Assembly (NCBI RefSeq): GCF_021513275.1
Contig: NZ_CP090978.1
Location: forward strand, 744,001-808,000
Reading direction: 5' to 3'
Origin: Paenibacillus hexagrammi
Lineage (GTDB): Bacteria > Bacillota > Bacilli > Paenibacillales > NBRC-103111
Length of the DNA: 64,000 nt
Made by a program: the position numbers and the translations under genes. Each line of letters starts with the position of its first letter. The first letter of the stretch is position 1. This document shows positions 37,015 to 48,673 of this stretch, one piece after another. The notes beneath the pieces are model-generated. The model searched no databases and had not been told where the DNA came from. It saw only the letters and a list, made by a program, of their open reading frames with translations.

Positions 37015-39246
37015 TTAGTTATCTTCTTTTTGTGTCTGATGATTTTTTCTATACTCGCCCGGGGTCATTCCTTCCAGTTTTTTGAACACACGAATAAAGG
37101 AAAAAGAATGAACATAACCGACGGATATTGCGATATCCTGAATGGAAGTTTCTGAAGATCGAAGAAGCAACTTTGCATGATCCATACGAATTCGCGTCAA
37201 GTAATCAATAAACTTCTCGCCGTTGATTTCCTTAAACAAGGTGCTGAAGTATGGCGGGCTCAATTGGAATTGCTCCGAGATTTGGTTTAAGCTCAAGTTA
37301 CTATCGCTGTAGTGTTGCTCGATATAAGTTTTGATAGCGTCCATATCCCGATAATGAGAGTTATTCTCTCTTTTTTGCTGGATATATGTCGACATAGAAC
37401 TAAGCGCGGCGAAGTATGAATGCTCCAACTTTTCAATCGTATCAAACTGCTTGCTGATATTGTTTAGAAGTGGAAGGAACTCGGAGTTCCAGATGATCTG
37501 CAGTTCTTTGGGTAGTTCTTTCAATTCTGAATTTAATTGATACAGCATGTAATCGCATAAACTGGCAATAGCCGAACGGGATAAGTGGTTCGCATGCATT
37601 TGCTTGAAAACCGTTAAAAACGTCTGCTCCCAATTGCTTTTCTGAGTAATAAATTGTCGTGTCATGCTGCGTATCGTCTCCAATGAATCGAATTTCAAAA
37701 TATCACGATTTCGGGACACCATTTCATGAGTGATAATTCGATTATGTCCAAAGGTCACTTTCATTTCCAGCATATCGGAAGCTGTCTCATAAGAGTATGG
37801 TATGGATGTCAATTCGTTGACGGTTATGCCAATCCCAATCGTAATGGTGCATCTGATTTGGTCCTCGACCCAAGTGCGCCATTCATTACACATCTGAATG
37901 ATAGATGAAGTAAGATCTTTATTTTGTTCAATCTGGATCAGATGGCATATCCGATGGATTTGCATCCAGTTATTCCATAATGAAACAGTATATTGATCAG
38001 AGATTTCCTGAATTACGGATCGGATTGCAAACTTCAGTAAAGCTTGGTCTCTGGATGAATAAGTTTGCTCGAAATGACCATACTCATCTATTTCAACTAA
38101 CAGCACTACATAAGAGTACTTATCGTCTTCAATATCAAGTACTTGTAATTCCTGATGCCATGCCGACTGGTCTGCATGATGATTTCCTAATATTAGTTCT
38201 CGTAGAATGTAAGTGCGCCTGAGTAATTGGTCTTCTGCGGCCTGTTTCTCATATTGTTGTGATTGTGCAATCAATTTCTCAATGGAGGTTTCGATAAAGG
38301 CAAATGGATCTAGCTCCAAATTGGAGGAGTTCTTTTTAATGAACGTTTGTATACGATCAGATATCATGTCAATGGGCTTGTAATTCCTCCGAAATACGTA
38401 GAATAACATACCGATACCAATCAAAACCACAATTCCTGCAAAGAGCAGCCAGGAAAAGGAGAGAAGGGACAAAAAGTGTCCGATCGTCCGGTTTTTTAGT
38501 CCGGTGTTCAGCGTCCATCCCGTAATCTCAGACTTGTAATGAAACCTTGTATCCTTAATTAAGGAGTCAGCTGTGATGAGATGAGTTAGGATCGGACGAT
38601 TGTCCCGATCAGTGAAAAAGGCATAGTGAACTTCTGAATCGGTTAGCTCGGTTAATGTATCTACTAGGGAATAAGCTAAAAGATTGACAACAACGATACC
38701 TTGGCTGGATGTTCCTAGGGAAACGTGATGAACCATCGATACGACTTGCTGCTCAGAGCTCCCTTTTGAGAAAGTATAGGTCCGCGGTGTGCTCCATTGC
38801 CATTGCTGCAAACCACCAACATGTTTCTTTATAAACTGCTTGTCTTCGAAATCCTCAAGATAGACAGTAAATGAATCAGTCAGCACTTTTTGATCGGAAG
38901 TTCGGTATACATATATCGAATCGATTCCATGATTGGAGGATACGATATCTTTCAGCTTGGAGTATAATTCATAATTGACTAGTGGACTATCGGAATTAGA
39001 TGTGAAAAATTCCTGCATTTTTGTATTTGTAAGTATTTGTAAAATAACTGTTTGTTGGATGTTGCTGAGGTAATTATCAAAAGTTTTTAGAACATTCTGT
39101 GCATATATATAGTTTGCACTCTCCGCTTCTCTCTTTGCACTGTTCCCGATACTATAGAGAAATATGAAAAACAGCATGAGAATAATCACCAGAAAAACAA
39201 ATAAGTAAGAATAAAAGAAGCGCAGCCACGTTTTTTTTCTCATCAT
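37015..39246 (-). CDS. Membrane-anchored AraC-family transcriptional regulator
   Basis: About 743 residues. An N-terminal membrane segment (FFYSYLFVFLVIILMLFFIF) is followed by an extracellular Cache-like sensor (~residues 40-280), a second membrane segment (LLSFSWLLFAGIVVLIGIGML), a linker domain, and a C-terminal pair of AraC helix-turn-helix motifs (LSLNQISEQFQLSPPYFSTLFKE; SIQDIAISVGYVHSFSFIRVFKK). This architecture is common in Paenibacillus next to LplABC transporter genes. It probably senses an extracellular sugar and activates the neighbouring transporter and GH genes. Start ATG 39246 lies six bases after GGAG. Confidence 0.88.
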   Translation of the reverse strand: MMRKKTWLRFFYSYLFVFLVIILMLFFIFLYSIGNSAKREAESANYIYAQNVLKTFDNYLSNIQQTVILQILTNTKMQEFFTSNSDSPLVNYELYSKLKDIVSSNHGIDSIYVYRTSDQKVLTDSFTVYLEDFEDKQFIKKHVGGLQQWQWSTPRTYTFSKGSSEQQVVSMVHHVSLGTSSQGIVVVNLLAYSLVDTLTELTDSEVHYAFFTDRDNRPILTHLITADSLIKDTRFHYKSEITGWTLNTGLKNRTIGHFLSLLSFSWLLFAGIVVLIGIGMLFYVFRRNYKPIDMISDRIQTFIKKNSSNLELDPFAFIETSIEKLIAQSQQYEKQAAEDQLLRRTYILRELILGNHHADQSAWHQELQVLDIEDDKYSYVVLLVEIDEYGHFEQTYSSRDQALLKFAIRSVIQEISDQYTVSLWNNWMQIHRICHLIQIEQNKDLTSSIIQMCNEWRTWVEDQIRCTITIGIGITVNELTSIPYSYETASDMLEMKVTFGHNRIITHEMVSRNRDILKFDSLETIRSMTRQFITQKSNWEQTFLTVFKQMHANHLSRSAIASLCDYMLYQLNSELKELPKELQIIWNSEFLPLLNNISKQFDTIEKLEHSYFAALSSMSTYIQQKRENNSHYRDMDAIKTYIEQHYSDSNLSLNQISEQFQLSPPYFSTLFKEINGEKFIDYLTRIRMDHAKLLLRSSETSIQDIAISVGYVHSFSFIRVFKKLEGMTPGEYRKNHQTQKEDN

Positions 39247-39324
39247 AATGATCTCCAATTGTTAGAAAAAGAGTGATTTAATCACAGTATATGCAACTTT
39301 TCCCCAAAAGGAGTACATCTTTAC

Positions 39325-39365
39325 AATAAACATAAAGCTCCCGATCGGATTGGCCGAGGGGAGCT
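39325..39365 (-). terminator. Minus-strand terminator after the substrate-binding protein gene
   Basis: On the minus strand AGCTCCCCTCGG pairs with CCGATCGGGAGCT, followed by a T-rich stretch. It separates the transporter operon from the regulator gene. Confidence 0.75.
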
Positions 39366-39389
39366 GTGGGATCAATCAGAAAGCTCAGG

Positions 39390-41089
39390 CTATTTTTTAA
39401 TGAAATCGTAATAATCTTTCGTTAATAGAACTTTATCTTTATTTTTGACAAACCAGTCGGCCATCCATGTTTCGATATTGGCTCCATTGGAAGTAGCCCA
39501 TACGGCTTGAGAGTCTTTGATAGCTTTGTCAGAGGGGTAGCTGCTGCCGCTGATTACACTTTTGGATAAGATATCCAATATTGCTTTATAGCCATTGGTT
39601 TGGTTTAAAGCCATGTCTTGAGGAAGAGCGGGCAGATAGGAGCCGGAAATAACTCCGATCATCGGTCTTGATTTATCCAGATAGGCGTCGAATGCAGACT
39701 GATATGCGGCCGCAAATTGTTTGTTCAACTCATAGTCGGCTACATTCGCTTCGGTTTTAATACTCGGCTCGATAGGATGGAGAGTCAGATTCGTATTGGA
39801 ACATTTATCGGAAGGATCTGTATTTTTCGTGTATACGGTAAAATCTCCGAGGTAACTGAGTTCCTTTTTGTTTTTCTCCAAATCAATAGGTTCACGGCAA
39901 CCGCTTGATCCAACTTTGTAATGAACGCCTTCCAGTCCGGCTCCTTTCTCCAGGGACAAATTAATGACACTGCTCACTTTATCGGAGTTCATGAAATCAA
40001 CAAATTGAATGACGGCTTCGGGATCTTTGGCTTTGGCGTTAACAACACTGATCATTTGGACAGGTTGTGAGATCAGCGGGCTGAATTGGCCAAAAGAAGT
40101 TGAAGGTAGAGCTAAAGCGGCAATTTCCGCATTTGGATTATTTTTCTTCAACGTTTTAAAGGAGGCAATATCGGCTCCGTTTGCGCCCCACATTCCGAGT
40201 TTTCCGGTTACGAAGTCCTGCTTGGCTTTATCACCTTTGCCATCTGTTAAATAGTCCTTGTCTACGATACCAGCGTCATACAGTTTCTTTTTAAAATCGA
40301 GAGAAGCTTGTAGTCTCTCCCATCCGAAGACGAGTTTCCCGTTATCGTCAAGCACCCACGGATTTTTATCAAAGGAGTCAAGAGTAATCCCGAATATATC
40401 ATCTACAATTTTTCCTCCTACGAAGCTTAGATTGATTCCGTAAGTGTCTTTTTTCCATTCCCATCCGGATCGTTCTCGGCAAATGCACGAGCAACTGCGA
40501 AAAACTCATCGAGAGTAGTGGGTTTTTGAAGATTGAGTTTCTTCAGCCAATCCGTACGAATATAAAGAATATGTTGGGGAACAACTTCGCTTACTTTGCC
40601 TATACCATAAAGCTTTCCATCGTCCTGAATACCTAATTGGCGGAGTTTCGGATAAGTTTGAAGTGTTTCCTTGTAGACCGTGCTGTACTTATCAATAACA
40701 TCGTCGAGCGGCATGAGTTGTTTTTGAGCGTAAAGTTGATTTTTGATGACCGAATCATACTCAGCAATCAGATCAGGCGCTGAATCCGAGGCGAACAGTG
40801 TATTTAACTTTTGCGCGGATTCCCAACGTGGAACACTAACGAATGTGACATCCACAGGGCCGTTCTCATTAATCCATTTTGTCCAACGATTCTCGGTTTT
40901 AGAACCTTCCTCTTTGGGAACATCTCCGCGTTCATAGATGGTTGCTGATATTTTTCCTCTTGGTGCTTTCGTTGGTTCCGTAGATGTGGATGTTGACGGT
41001 TGTGGAGTGTTGTCATTCGAACAAGCGCCAATGAAAACGGTTCCCATTAATACCATACTCAGCATTACAAATATTCCTTTTCTTCTCAT
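39390..41089 (-). pseudogene. Extracellular sugar-binding lipoprotein (LplA/YtcQ-like), one-base frameshift
   Basis: This is the solute-binding component of a carbohydrate ABC importer. The signal and lipobox FIGAC lie at the N-terminus and a Thr/Ser-rich linker follows. Two large lobes contain PDLIAEYDSVIKNQLY, LYIRTDWLKKLNLQKPTTLDEF and FVTGKLGMWGANGADI. The frame is lost at a minus-strand run of six A (plus-strand T 40449-40454). A seventh A gives NGKKDTYGINLSFVGG and one protein of about 566 residues. As written, the first part ends after ~213 native residues. It belongs to one operon with the two permease genes upstream. No ATPase gene is present; such systems normally borrow a shared MsmX-type ATPase. 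Confidence 0.85.
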
Positions 41090-41130
41090 GCTGATAATCC
41101 CCTCACTTTATGTGTAATATGCACTGCACC

Positions 41131-42003
41131 CTACCCCTTTATAGCTCCTATCATCGCCCCTTTAACAAAATATTTTTGAACAAAAGGATATACAATCATA
41201 ACCGGCAAGATCAGTATGATCACTCCTGCTGCCTTTACACCTTCCGGTGTAAGCTTGCTGATCTCTTCCAAGTTATTAGAAAAATCCTGGATGATGGATT
41301 GACTGCTGACCATTTGTTGAACTAAGACGGACAAATTGTATTTCAGCGGGTCATTGATATAAATCAATACGTTAAGGAAAGAATTCCATAACCCGACAGT
41401 GTAAAATAATGCGATGGTCGCGAGCATGGGAGCAGAGAGAGGGAGGACAATACGAATAATAAATGTCCATTCCGAAGCACCGTCGATCCGAGCTGCGTCT
41501 TCAAGTTCTTGCGGCAGGTTTTCAAAATAGCTTTTCATGATGAGCATATTATAAACACTAATAGCTGTAGGAAGCCAAATAGCAAAATAGCTGTCGATAA
41601 GTCCAAGCGATTTGACCAGCAGGTAATTCGGAATTAATCCGCCATTGAACAGCATGGTAAACACAATTGCCAGGGTAAAGGCCTTACGGCCGTAGAATTC
41701 CTTCCTCGAAAGAGGGTAGGCGGCCAGCAGTGTGAACAGCATGCAGATTGCCGCGCCGACAATGGTAATGATGAGACTGTTTCTAAAGGCGTCTAAGACA
41801 GAACTTCCTTTCATGATGGCATCATAGGATGTCAGGCTGAATCCAACAGGCCAAATTTGCACTTTACCCGATATAATTGCGTCATTGCTGCTTAGGGAAA
41901 TTGCTAAGATATTGATGAGGGGGTATAAGCAAGTGATTGATATCAAAAATAACAGAATGTAGTTCACTGAGTAAAAAATCCGTTCTCCCCTTGAAGCTCT
42001 CAT
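41131..42003 (-). CDS. Carbohydrate ABC transporter permease (LplC/YtcP-like)
   Basis: The 290-residue protein has six membrane segments and the EAA loop LPQELEDAARIDGASEWTFI near residue 180, which contacts the ATPase. The ending FVKGAMIGAIKG is typical of the LplC branch. It follows the other permease by 13 bases. The pair forms the channel for oligosaccharides delivered by the lipoprotein encoded next. Confidence 0.93.
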   Translation of the reverse strand: MRASRGERIFYSVNYILLFLISITCLYPLINILAISLSSNDAIISGKVQIWPVGFSLTSYDAIMKGSSVLDAFRNSLIITIVGAAICMLFTLLAAYPLSRKEFYGRKAFTLAIVFTMLFNGGLIPNYLLVKSLGLIDSYFAIWLPTAISVYNMLIMKSYFENLPQELEDAARIDGASEWTFIIRIVLPLSAPMLATIALFYTVGLWNSFLNVLIYINDPLKYNLSVLVQQMVSSQSIIQDFSNNLEEISKLTPEGVKAAGVIILILPVMIVYPFVQKYFVKGAMIGAIKG

Positions 42004-42016
42004 AAGTCAACTCCTT

Positions 42017-43027
42017 TCACCAGAGTCCCTGGCCGAATTTTCTGGCAATGTAATTCATGGTAAAGACGAGTATAAAGGCGATCACAGCCTCAAATAAACC
42101 CATAGCTGCTGTTAAACTGAACTGACCGCCTTGCAGACCCACCCGATAAATATAAGTTGAAATGACTTCAGAGACATTGGATACGATCGGATTTTGCAAG
42201 TTGTAAATTTGGTCAAACCCAACATCCATAAATCTCCCCATGGACAAAATGAGAATGATAATAATCGTCGGGCGAATTCCGGGTAATGTCACATGCCAGA
42301 TTTGACGAAGCTTACCTGCTCCATCAAGACTAGCAGCTTCATACAAATCAGGGTCGATCATCGATAAGGCGGCCAGATAAATGATGGCTCCGAACCCCGC
42401 ATCTTTCCAAACGCCTGCTCCCAGGAAAATGGAGAGCCAGGAAGACATGTTGTATAGGAAAGGGTATGACTGTAAGCCTAAGTGATTAAGTAATTGATTC
42501 ATTGTTCCTGAGTCCAAAGCGAATAGATTGACTACCAAGCCTCCGATGATGACCCAAGATAAAAAATGCGGGAGATACAGTAATGTTTGTACGGTTTTCT
42601 TATACCAAAGCTTCCTCACTTCATTAAACATAAGCGCGAGTACAATCGGGAATGGAAAGTTAACAATGATGGACAGCAGCGAGATGAAAAAGGTGTTCCG
42701 TATCGTCTTAAATGCGATTGGATCAGTGAACAGGAGCTGAAAATTGTGTAACCCAATCCAGGGGCTCCCCCAGATTCCGTCGGAAAAGTTATAGTTTTTG
42801 AAAGCGATCACATTTCCGAGCAGGGGAATGTATTTGAAAAGCACAAAATACACAATCACAGGGATAAACATAAGCACCCATGGAATGTTTTGAATAAAGC
42901 GCCTTTTTCCGTGTACTCCTACTGCCTGTGAGATGATTCCTGTGGGATGAGACTTCAACGACTCTCTAGTTTCTAAAGATTGCTGCATGGCGGATTCTCC
43001 AATCATATTTTGTTTTGTTTCCGACAA
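42017..43027 (-). CDS. Carbohydrate ABC transporter permease (LplB-like)
   Basis: The 336-residue protein has a ~45-residue hydrophilic N-terminal extension, six membrane segments and the EAA motif DLYEAASLDGAGKLRQIWHV. The VLFKYIPLLGNVIAFKNYN segment after the first helix is typical of LplB. It is first in the operon. ATG 43027 is one possible start; ATG 42988 (MQQSLETRE) is another. Confidence 0.92.
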   Translation of the reverse strand: MSETKQNMIGESAMQQSLETRESLKSHPTGIISQAVGVHGKRRFIQNIPWVLMFIPVIVYFVLFKYIPLLGNVIAFKNYNFSDGIWGSPWIGLHNFQLLFTDPIAFKTIRNTFFISLLSIIVNFPFPIVLALMFNEVRKLWYKKTVQTLLYLPHFLSWVIIGGLVVNLFALDSGTMNQLLNHLGLQSYPFLYNMSSWLSIFLGAGVWKDAGFGAIIYLAALSMIDPDLYEAASLDGAGKLRQIWHVTLPGIRPTIIIILILSMGRFMDVGFDQIYNLQNPIVSNVSEVISTYIYRVGLQGGQFSLTAAMGLFEAVIAFILVFTMNYIARKFGQGLW

Positions 43028-43259
43028 GCGGAGCGGGTACTAACAACATACAATCAGAGAGATTGCTGAGTCTATAAACAAGTTTCCACGATGCACAACT
43101 TATAAGATTCAGGGATGTCGACACAATCGGCTTATTTCCCCTTGAAGAATTGTGTATCCAAATTCATGTTTATTGCGAAGGATACATTTTGAGCTCTATG
43201 ATTAATGTAAACATCAAGAGTAAGCAGTCACATCCAGAGCAAAATTATGACTGTCAATG

Positions 43260-43273
43260 TGGTAGCGCTTACA
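43260..43273 (+). promoter_or_regulatory. Possible CcpA cre site upstream of the first GH141-like gene
   Basis: TGGTAGCGCTTACA matches the cre consensus TGWAANCGNTNWCA with two mismatches and has the central CG and the TG/CA ends. It is 25 bases before the GTG start, a position that would block transcription or elongation. It suggests glucose repression of the locus. Confidence 0.45.
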
Positions 43274-43297
43274 TCTGGAAGAAGGAGGTTTTCCATA

Positions 43298-46200
43298 GTG
43301 CTTACAAAAATTTTTCGAGTGATGTTGGTGTTGAGTTTGCTGTTTCCTGTTTGGTTGCACCCAGCTGATTATGCCAACGCAAGTGAGCAAGCAAGTTTTT
43401 ATGTGGATCCTTCCAATGGAAATGACGCCAATCCTGGTTCGCTAAGTTCCCCTTTTCGTACAATAGAGAGAGCACGTGATGCAGTTAGAGTTATTAACGC
43501 AAACATGTCGGACGATATAATCATCTATCTCCGCGGAGGAAAGTATGAAATGAGTGAAACATGGCAATTGACGGAAGTTGACTCCGGAACCAATGGACAC
43601 AACGTGGTTTACCAAGCTTACCCTGGAGAGGTGCCCATATTAAGCGGCGGACGCAATATTACCGGATGGGTGCTGTATGATACGGATCGTAATATCTACA
43701 AAGCTATTGTAGGATCCGATATCGAAACAAGGCAGCTTTATGTAAACGGGAAACGCGCGGTTCGTGCCAGAAGCGAGGGGGACTTCCGGATAGCATTCTT
43801 AATGCTGATGGAATTACCACCTCGTTTTCTGATATTACCGGGTGGGGCAACATAAGCGATGTTGAGATGGTTTTCAATGAAAAATGGACGAATCCCCGCG
43901 GAGGCGTGGAGAGTGTAAGTTCTACAGAAAACGGTACATTTATCAAGATGAAACAGCCGGCTTGGTATAATCTGCGGAACAAAGGCGGAACATCGGTAAA
44001 TTCACCCTGGTATATTGAAAACGCTTACGAACTGTTGGATCAAGATGGTGAGTGGTATCTTAACAGAGTGACAGATACCTTGTATTACAAACCACGTCAG
44101 GGAGAGGACATGACTACTGCAGTAGTTACAGTGCCAACAGTTGAAACCTTGCTATCTGTAAAAGGAAGCGATGTGAGTAATCCGGTTCATAACATTCAAT
44201 TTGTGGGTCTCTCGTTTGAATATTCAACGTGGCTTAGACCCAATTCAAACTATGGTCATGCAGATGTACAATCCAACATTCTCCGAGAATTAGATTTGGC
44301 GACTTTGAACATGTCGGAAACGTTAACACCTGCGGCGGTACTCATCCAAACGGGGAAATGGATTCAATTCGAACGATGTCGGTTTACACATTTGGGGAGC
44401 GCTTCCATTAATGTGATAAAGGGAAGTCAAGATAACCTTTTTCAGGGGAATTCATTCACGGATATTTCGGGTAGCGGAATTCAAATGGGCGAAATGAGCA
44501 ATAAGGATGTTTCTATTTACAATCCATTTGATCCGAGACTGGTTATGCGCAGTAACGATGTCGTGAATAACTATTTTTATAATTTGGGGGTCGAATACCG
44601 GTCGGCAGTGGCTATATTTGCATCGTACCCTCAAGACATGCATATTACCCATAATGAAATTGCCAACCTTCCTTATTCCGGAATTACCATTGGATGGGGG
44701 TGGGGGGAATACGATACAAGTAATCGCGGAGTAAGAATCGAGAATAATTACATCCACAATGTCATGCTTACTTTGAATGACGGCGGTGCTATCTACACGT
44801 TGGGAACTTCTTATGATATGCAGATAAGAGGGAATTATTTGAAGGATCAGGAGCATGATCAATCAGCTATTTACTTTGATCAAGGAAGTTCATGGATTAC
44901 GGCTGAGGATAATGTTGTAGAGAATTCCCCAACTAATTTATACGTGAATCCTGCCAATGACATTCAGGTAAACCGAACGTACTCGGACACTTATTTGAAA
45001 GTGAATCTGGGAACACGCACGTATGTAACAAATACGGTTTATGTCTCAGATGGGAATTGGCCTGAAGAGGCTCAGGCAATAATGGCTAATGCAGGATTAG
45101 AGTCTGCATACAAGGATATCATTACAGAGCCGCAGCAATTAACGGCTGTCAGTGACCATCGTCCGCATCCCACTCCGCTTCCTGAGCCGATACCGGTCAT
45201 ATTTACCGGGAAATCCGGGTTAGTGACGGGAATCCTTAAGGCGGGAAAGGTTAGGAATAACTACGCCAACTGGGTAGGAATGAAGTTTACTGTAGGAAGT
45301 TCTCCTATGACCGTTACCGCTCTTGGAAGACTTCATTTCCCTGGGAGTGTAGAACCGCATCAATTGAGAATCGTAGACGCTGCCACTAATCTGGAAGTGC
45401 CTGGTACATTAGTGACGATTCAGATGTCCAAGGCCCCATTGCTAGGTGATTTCAAATATGTCCAGCTGCCCGCACCGGTCCAACTGCAAGCTAATAAAAC
45501 ATACTATTTGATGAGTATGGAAGCCAACGGCGGTGACGTATGGTATGACGGCGATTTAGTAGTAAGTAACGGATCGGCGGCTACTATTAATAAGGGGGTA
45601 TGGGGAACTTCATACAAAGAAGACTATGTTACTGGCAACAGCTTCGTCGGTTTGAATATTTTATATGAAGGCAGTCCATCTGATTCACCTGCGGCAGTTA
45701 TGATTCCGCCTGTTGATAACGGACCGTCAGAGCCCGATCCTATAGAGCTTCCGGTAGATTTGGAAAACACCTCCGGTGTATTTAATACAGCAATGTCGTC
45801 AGTACCGCGCAACAATTGGGGAGGTTGGTTAGGATATAAATTTACCGTAGGTAGCCAACCTCTCTTCGTTAGCAGCATAGGACGTAAAGTCGTACAGGGC
45901 AATATAGGCAAGCATCAGCTTATGATTGTAGAAGCAGACACAGAGGCGATCGTAGCGCAAGCGAAGGTTACATTGGCAGGGGCCACACCAGGTCAGATGA
46001 AATATGTTCAGTTGGATAAATCAGTCCGGCTTCAGCCTGGAAAATCCTATTATGTACTCAGTCTAGAGGTATATGGAGGTGACAAATGGTATGAGGCTGC
46101 TTCCATACAGCCATTGGGTTCAGTTGCATCTGTAGATTACGGTATTTACAAATCAAATGATCTGACGCTGCGGCCGCAGTCCTATATAAGTGGATCTCAA

Positions 46201-48489
46201 CCGGGATCTGGTTTTGTTGGTCTGGATTTGCGTTATGAGTTGGAAAACTATGGTGCTGAAAATTTAATAAAAAATGGCCAATTCGAGTATGACACGAAAA
46301 ATTGGAGTGTTTATAATGCCAATCTTACCAAGGACACAGGAATCACCTATAACAACTCGGATGGGGCCGGTAAACTGTTTATGTTTGGCAGCTTCGGAAT
46401 GGCCTATCAAAATGTTATGCTTGAAAAAAATAAATTATACGAAGTTTCCGTATGGGTTAAATTGGAGACAGGATCGAGCACAGCTCAAATCATACTTGAC
46501 CATACAGTGGGAACGCCCAGATATGACTATCTAGCTGCTAATACTCCTGTGGATACCACCTGGAGACAAGTGAAGGCAAGGTATAAGTACACGGGTACAA
46601 ATCCCGACGGTTCTGGAGCCATTCAGATTCGGATCGGTAACGGCCAAACTAGAACCACCTATTATTTTGATGATTTTACCATTAGGGAAATACCAGAACA
46701 GGTATTTAATGGCGACTTCGAAGCCAATACCAGCGGTTGGACACCTTATAATGCGACATTGACTCGAGTTACTTCTCAGACGAATAATAACAGCGCTGGT
46801 TCCGCGAAGGTTACGATGACCGGAACATTCGGAATGGCTTCTCAAAAGTTAGTTCTTGAAAAAAATGTCCGGTATCAAGTCTCTGCTATGGTGAGGTTAG
46901 AATCGGGTACTGGGGACGCTCAAATGATTCTTGACCATATAACGGGAACACCCAGATACGATTATCTCGCAACGACTCCGGTAAGTACCACTTGGACGCA
47001 ATTGAAATCAAGCTTTGTGTATACAGGTCCCAATGATACTGCTAATGCTGATATGTGGATTCGAATCGGGGACGGAAAAACGAAGTTAATTTTCTATTTG
47101 GACGATATTAGCGTGCAGCGGGAAGTGATTGATCATATAAATGTAAGCGTGGATAAAACTTCTTTCGCTGTTGGAGAAACCGGAACTTTCACGGTTACCG
47201 GACAACTGGGAGATGGCAGTGCGGCAGATTTAAGTCAAACCGAACTGCGGTTTCTGAGCAGTGATAGTTCTGTAATTGAAGCGACTTATGAATCGAGTAA
47301 TTTTACGTATACAGGTGTAAATGACAATACAAACATGTTAATCATTACTCCACCTATGGATTCCATTGGGAACGGCGGAAGCACGGTAACAGATTCGACC
47401 TATGGTACGGTCACGGATTCAACCTATGGCTCCAGTAATACGTCAGTGGTACAAAATGTATACAACAATATTCCAGCACCATCTATTCCGCCAGTAATTT
47501 ACACTAACAATTTAGAAACAGTAACGCTGTCAGCTTATGGACCTGCGTTTGTCGAAAGTGTAAACGGTCGGTTAACTAGTAAAAAAGAGGGGATGATCTC
47601 ATTTCGAGTGAGAGGTACGTACAATGGAAAACTGTTTACATCTGAACCGATTATGCTAATCGTAGACGGTACTTCACCGACAGCGACAATTTCTTACAGC
47701 ACGACGGGACCAACCAATCAGAACGTTGTTGCCACCATAACGCCGAGTGAGCCGATCGTCGTAACTAACAACGCAGGAGAGCTTGGTCATACGTTTACAG
47801 AGAATGGGGCCTTCACATTTGAATTTACAGATGCTGCAGGCAATCGAGGGTCGGCTACGGCAACTGTATCCAATATAGATAAGACTCCGCCGAATTTACA
47901 ATTAACCGTAAATAAGCCAGTTCTGAGCCCTCCTAATCGAAAAATGATACCCATTAAAGTGAAAGTAACTTCTAGTGATAACGGGTCAGGTTCCGGCATC
48001 TCATCCATTGTCCTTACTTCGATCACCTCCAATGAGCCTGATGAAGAAGAAGCGGCTATATTTATAGAGAATGCGCTGATGGAGCAGTTACATCTTTCGA
48101 CTGCGGCTAAAGAAGAATTAGAGCATAGGGGAATTTCTCTGTATGGGCCGTATGGGGAGTTGCGGAAAAGCGATGACATTATGCAAGATTTGCAGCGTGT
48201 AATTATCAATCTAGATCAAGAAGATCGTGACAAGTTAATGAAATCGGTTTTTCAAGCGTTGAATGGTGAGGTTCTGGAGAAATGGTTAAGTTGGTTTGAT
48301 CGTCGCTCGGATAAAATCGGAGCTGACATTGAAGGCACCGATATCGGATCTTATGATACTGAATTTAGTCTCCGGGCAGAGCGGTTGGAGAGTGGTACAG
48401 GAAGAATTTATACAATCATATACACGGCAACAGATCTGGCCGGCAACGTAAAGGTTGCCTCCACTCAAGTAACTGTTCCTAAAAAATGA
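43298..48489 (+). pseudogene. Giant secreted GH141-like beta-helix protein with multiple accessory domains, one-base frameshift
   Basis: GTG 43298 lies nine bases after AAGGAGG and begins a signal peptide (VMLVLSLLFPVWLHPA). FYVDPSNGNDANPGSLSSPF with TIERARDAV and LRGGKYEM is the entry to a right-handed beta-helix as in GH141 and related families. The frame is lost at five G (43777-43781). A sixth G gives SEGGLPDSILNADGI and joins both parts into ~1730 residues. After the helix (to ~45150) come two copies of a ~150-residue module (FTVGSSPMTVTALGR; FTVGSQPLFVSSIGR), two CBM4/9-like modules (from ~46260 and ~46690), and bacterial Ig-like domains. The target is probably a complex plant or algal polysaccharide; the activity is not proven. 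Confidence 0.8.
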
Positions 48490-48494
48490 CGTGC

Positions 48495-48545
48495 ATAAAA
48501 CAAACCGTAGGGGAGTTCGCAACCCTATGGTTTGTTTTATTTTCA
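48495..48545. terminator. Strong terminator after the first GH141-like gene
   Basis: ATAAAACAAACCGTAGGG (48495-48512) pairs with CCCTATGGTTTGTTTTAT (48523-48540), followed by T-rich sequence. The near-perfect stem could act in both directions. Confidence 0.9.
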
Positions 48546-48673
48546 CCTTCCTGGAAATGCCGATTATAGGTTATCCGGAGTTGAAGGGTTGGCATCGAAG
48601 ATAGTACAGGGTGCATACATATATTTGTACTGATAAGCTAGGTAAGTACTGACAACGGTTTAGGAGGACTGCC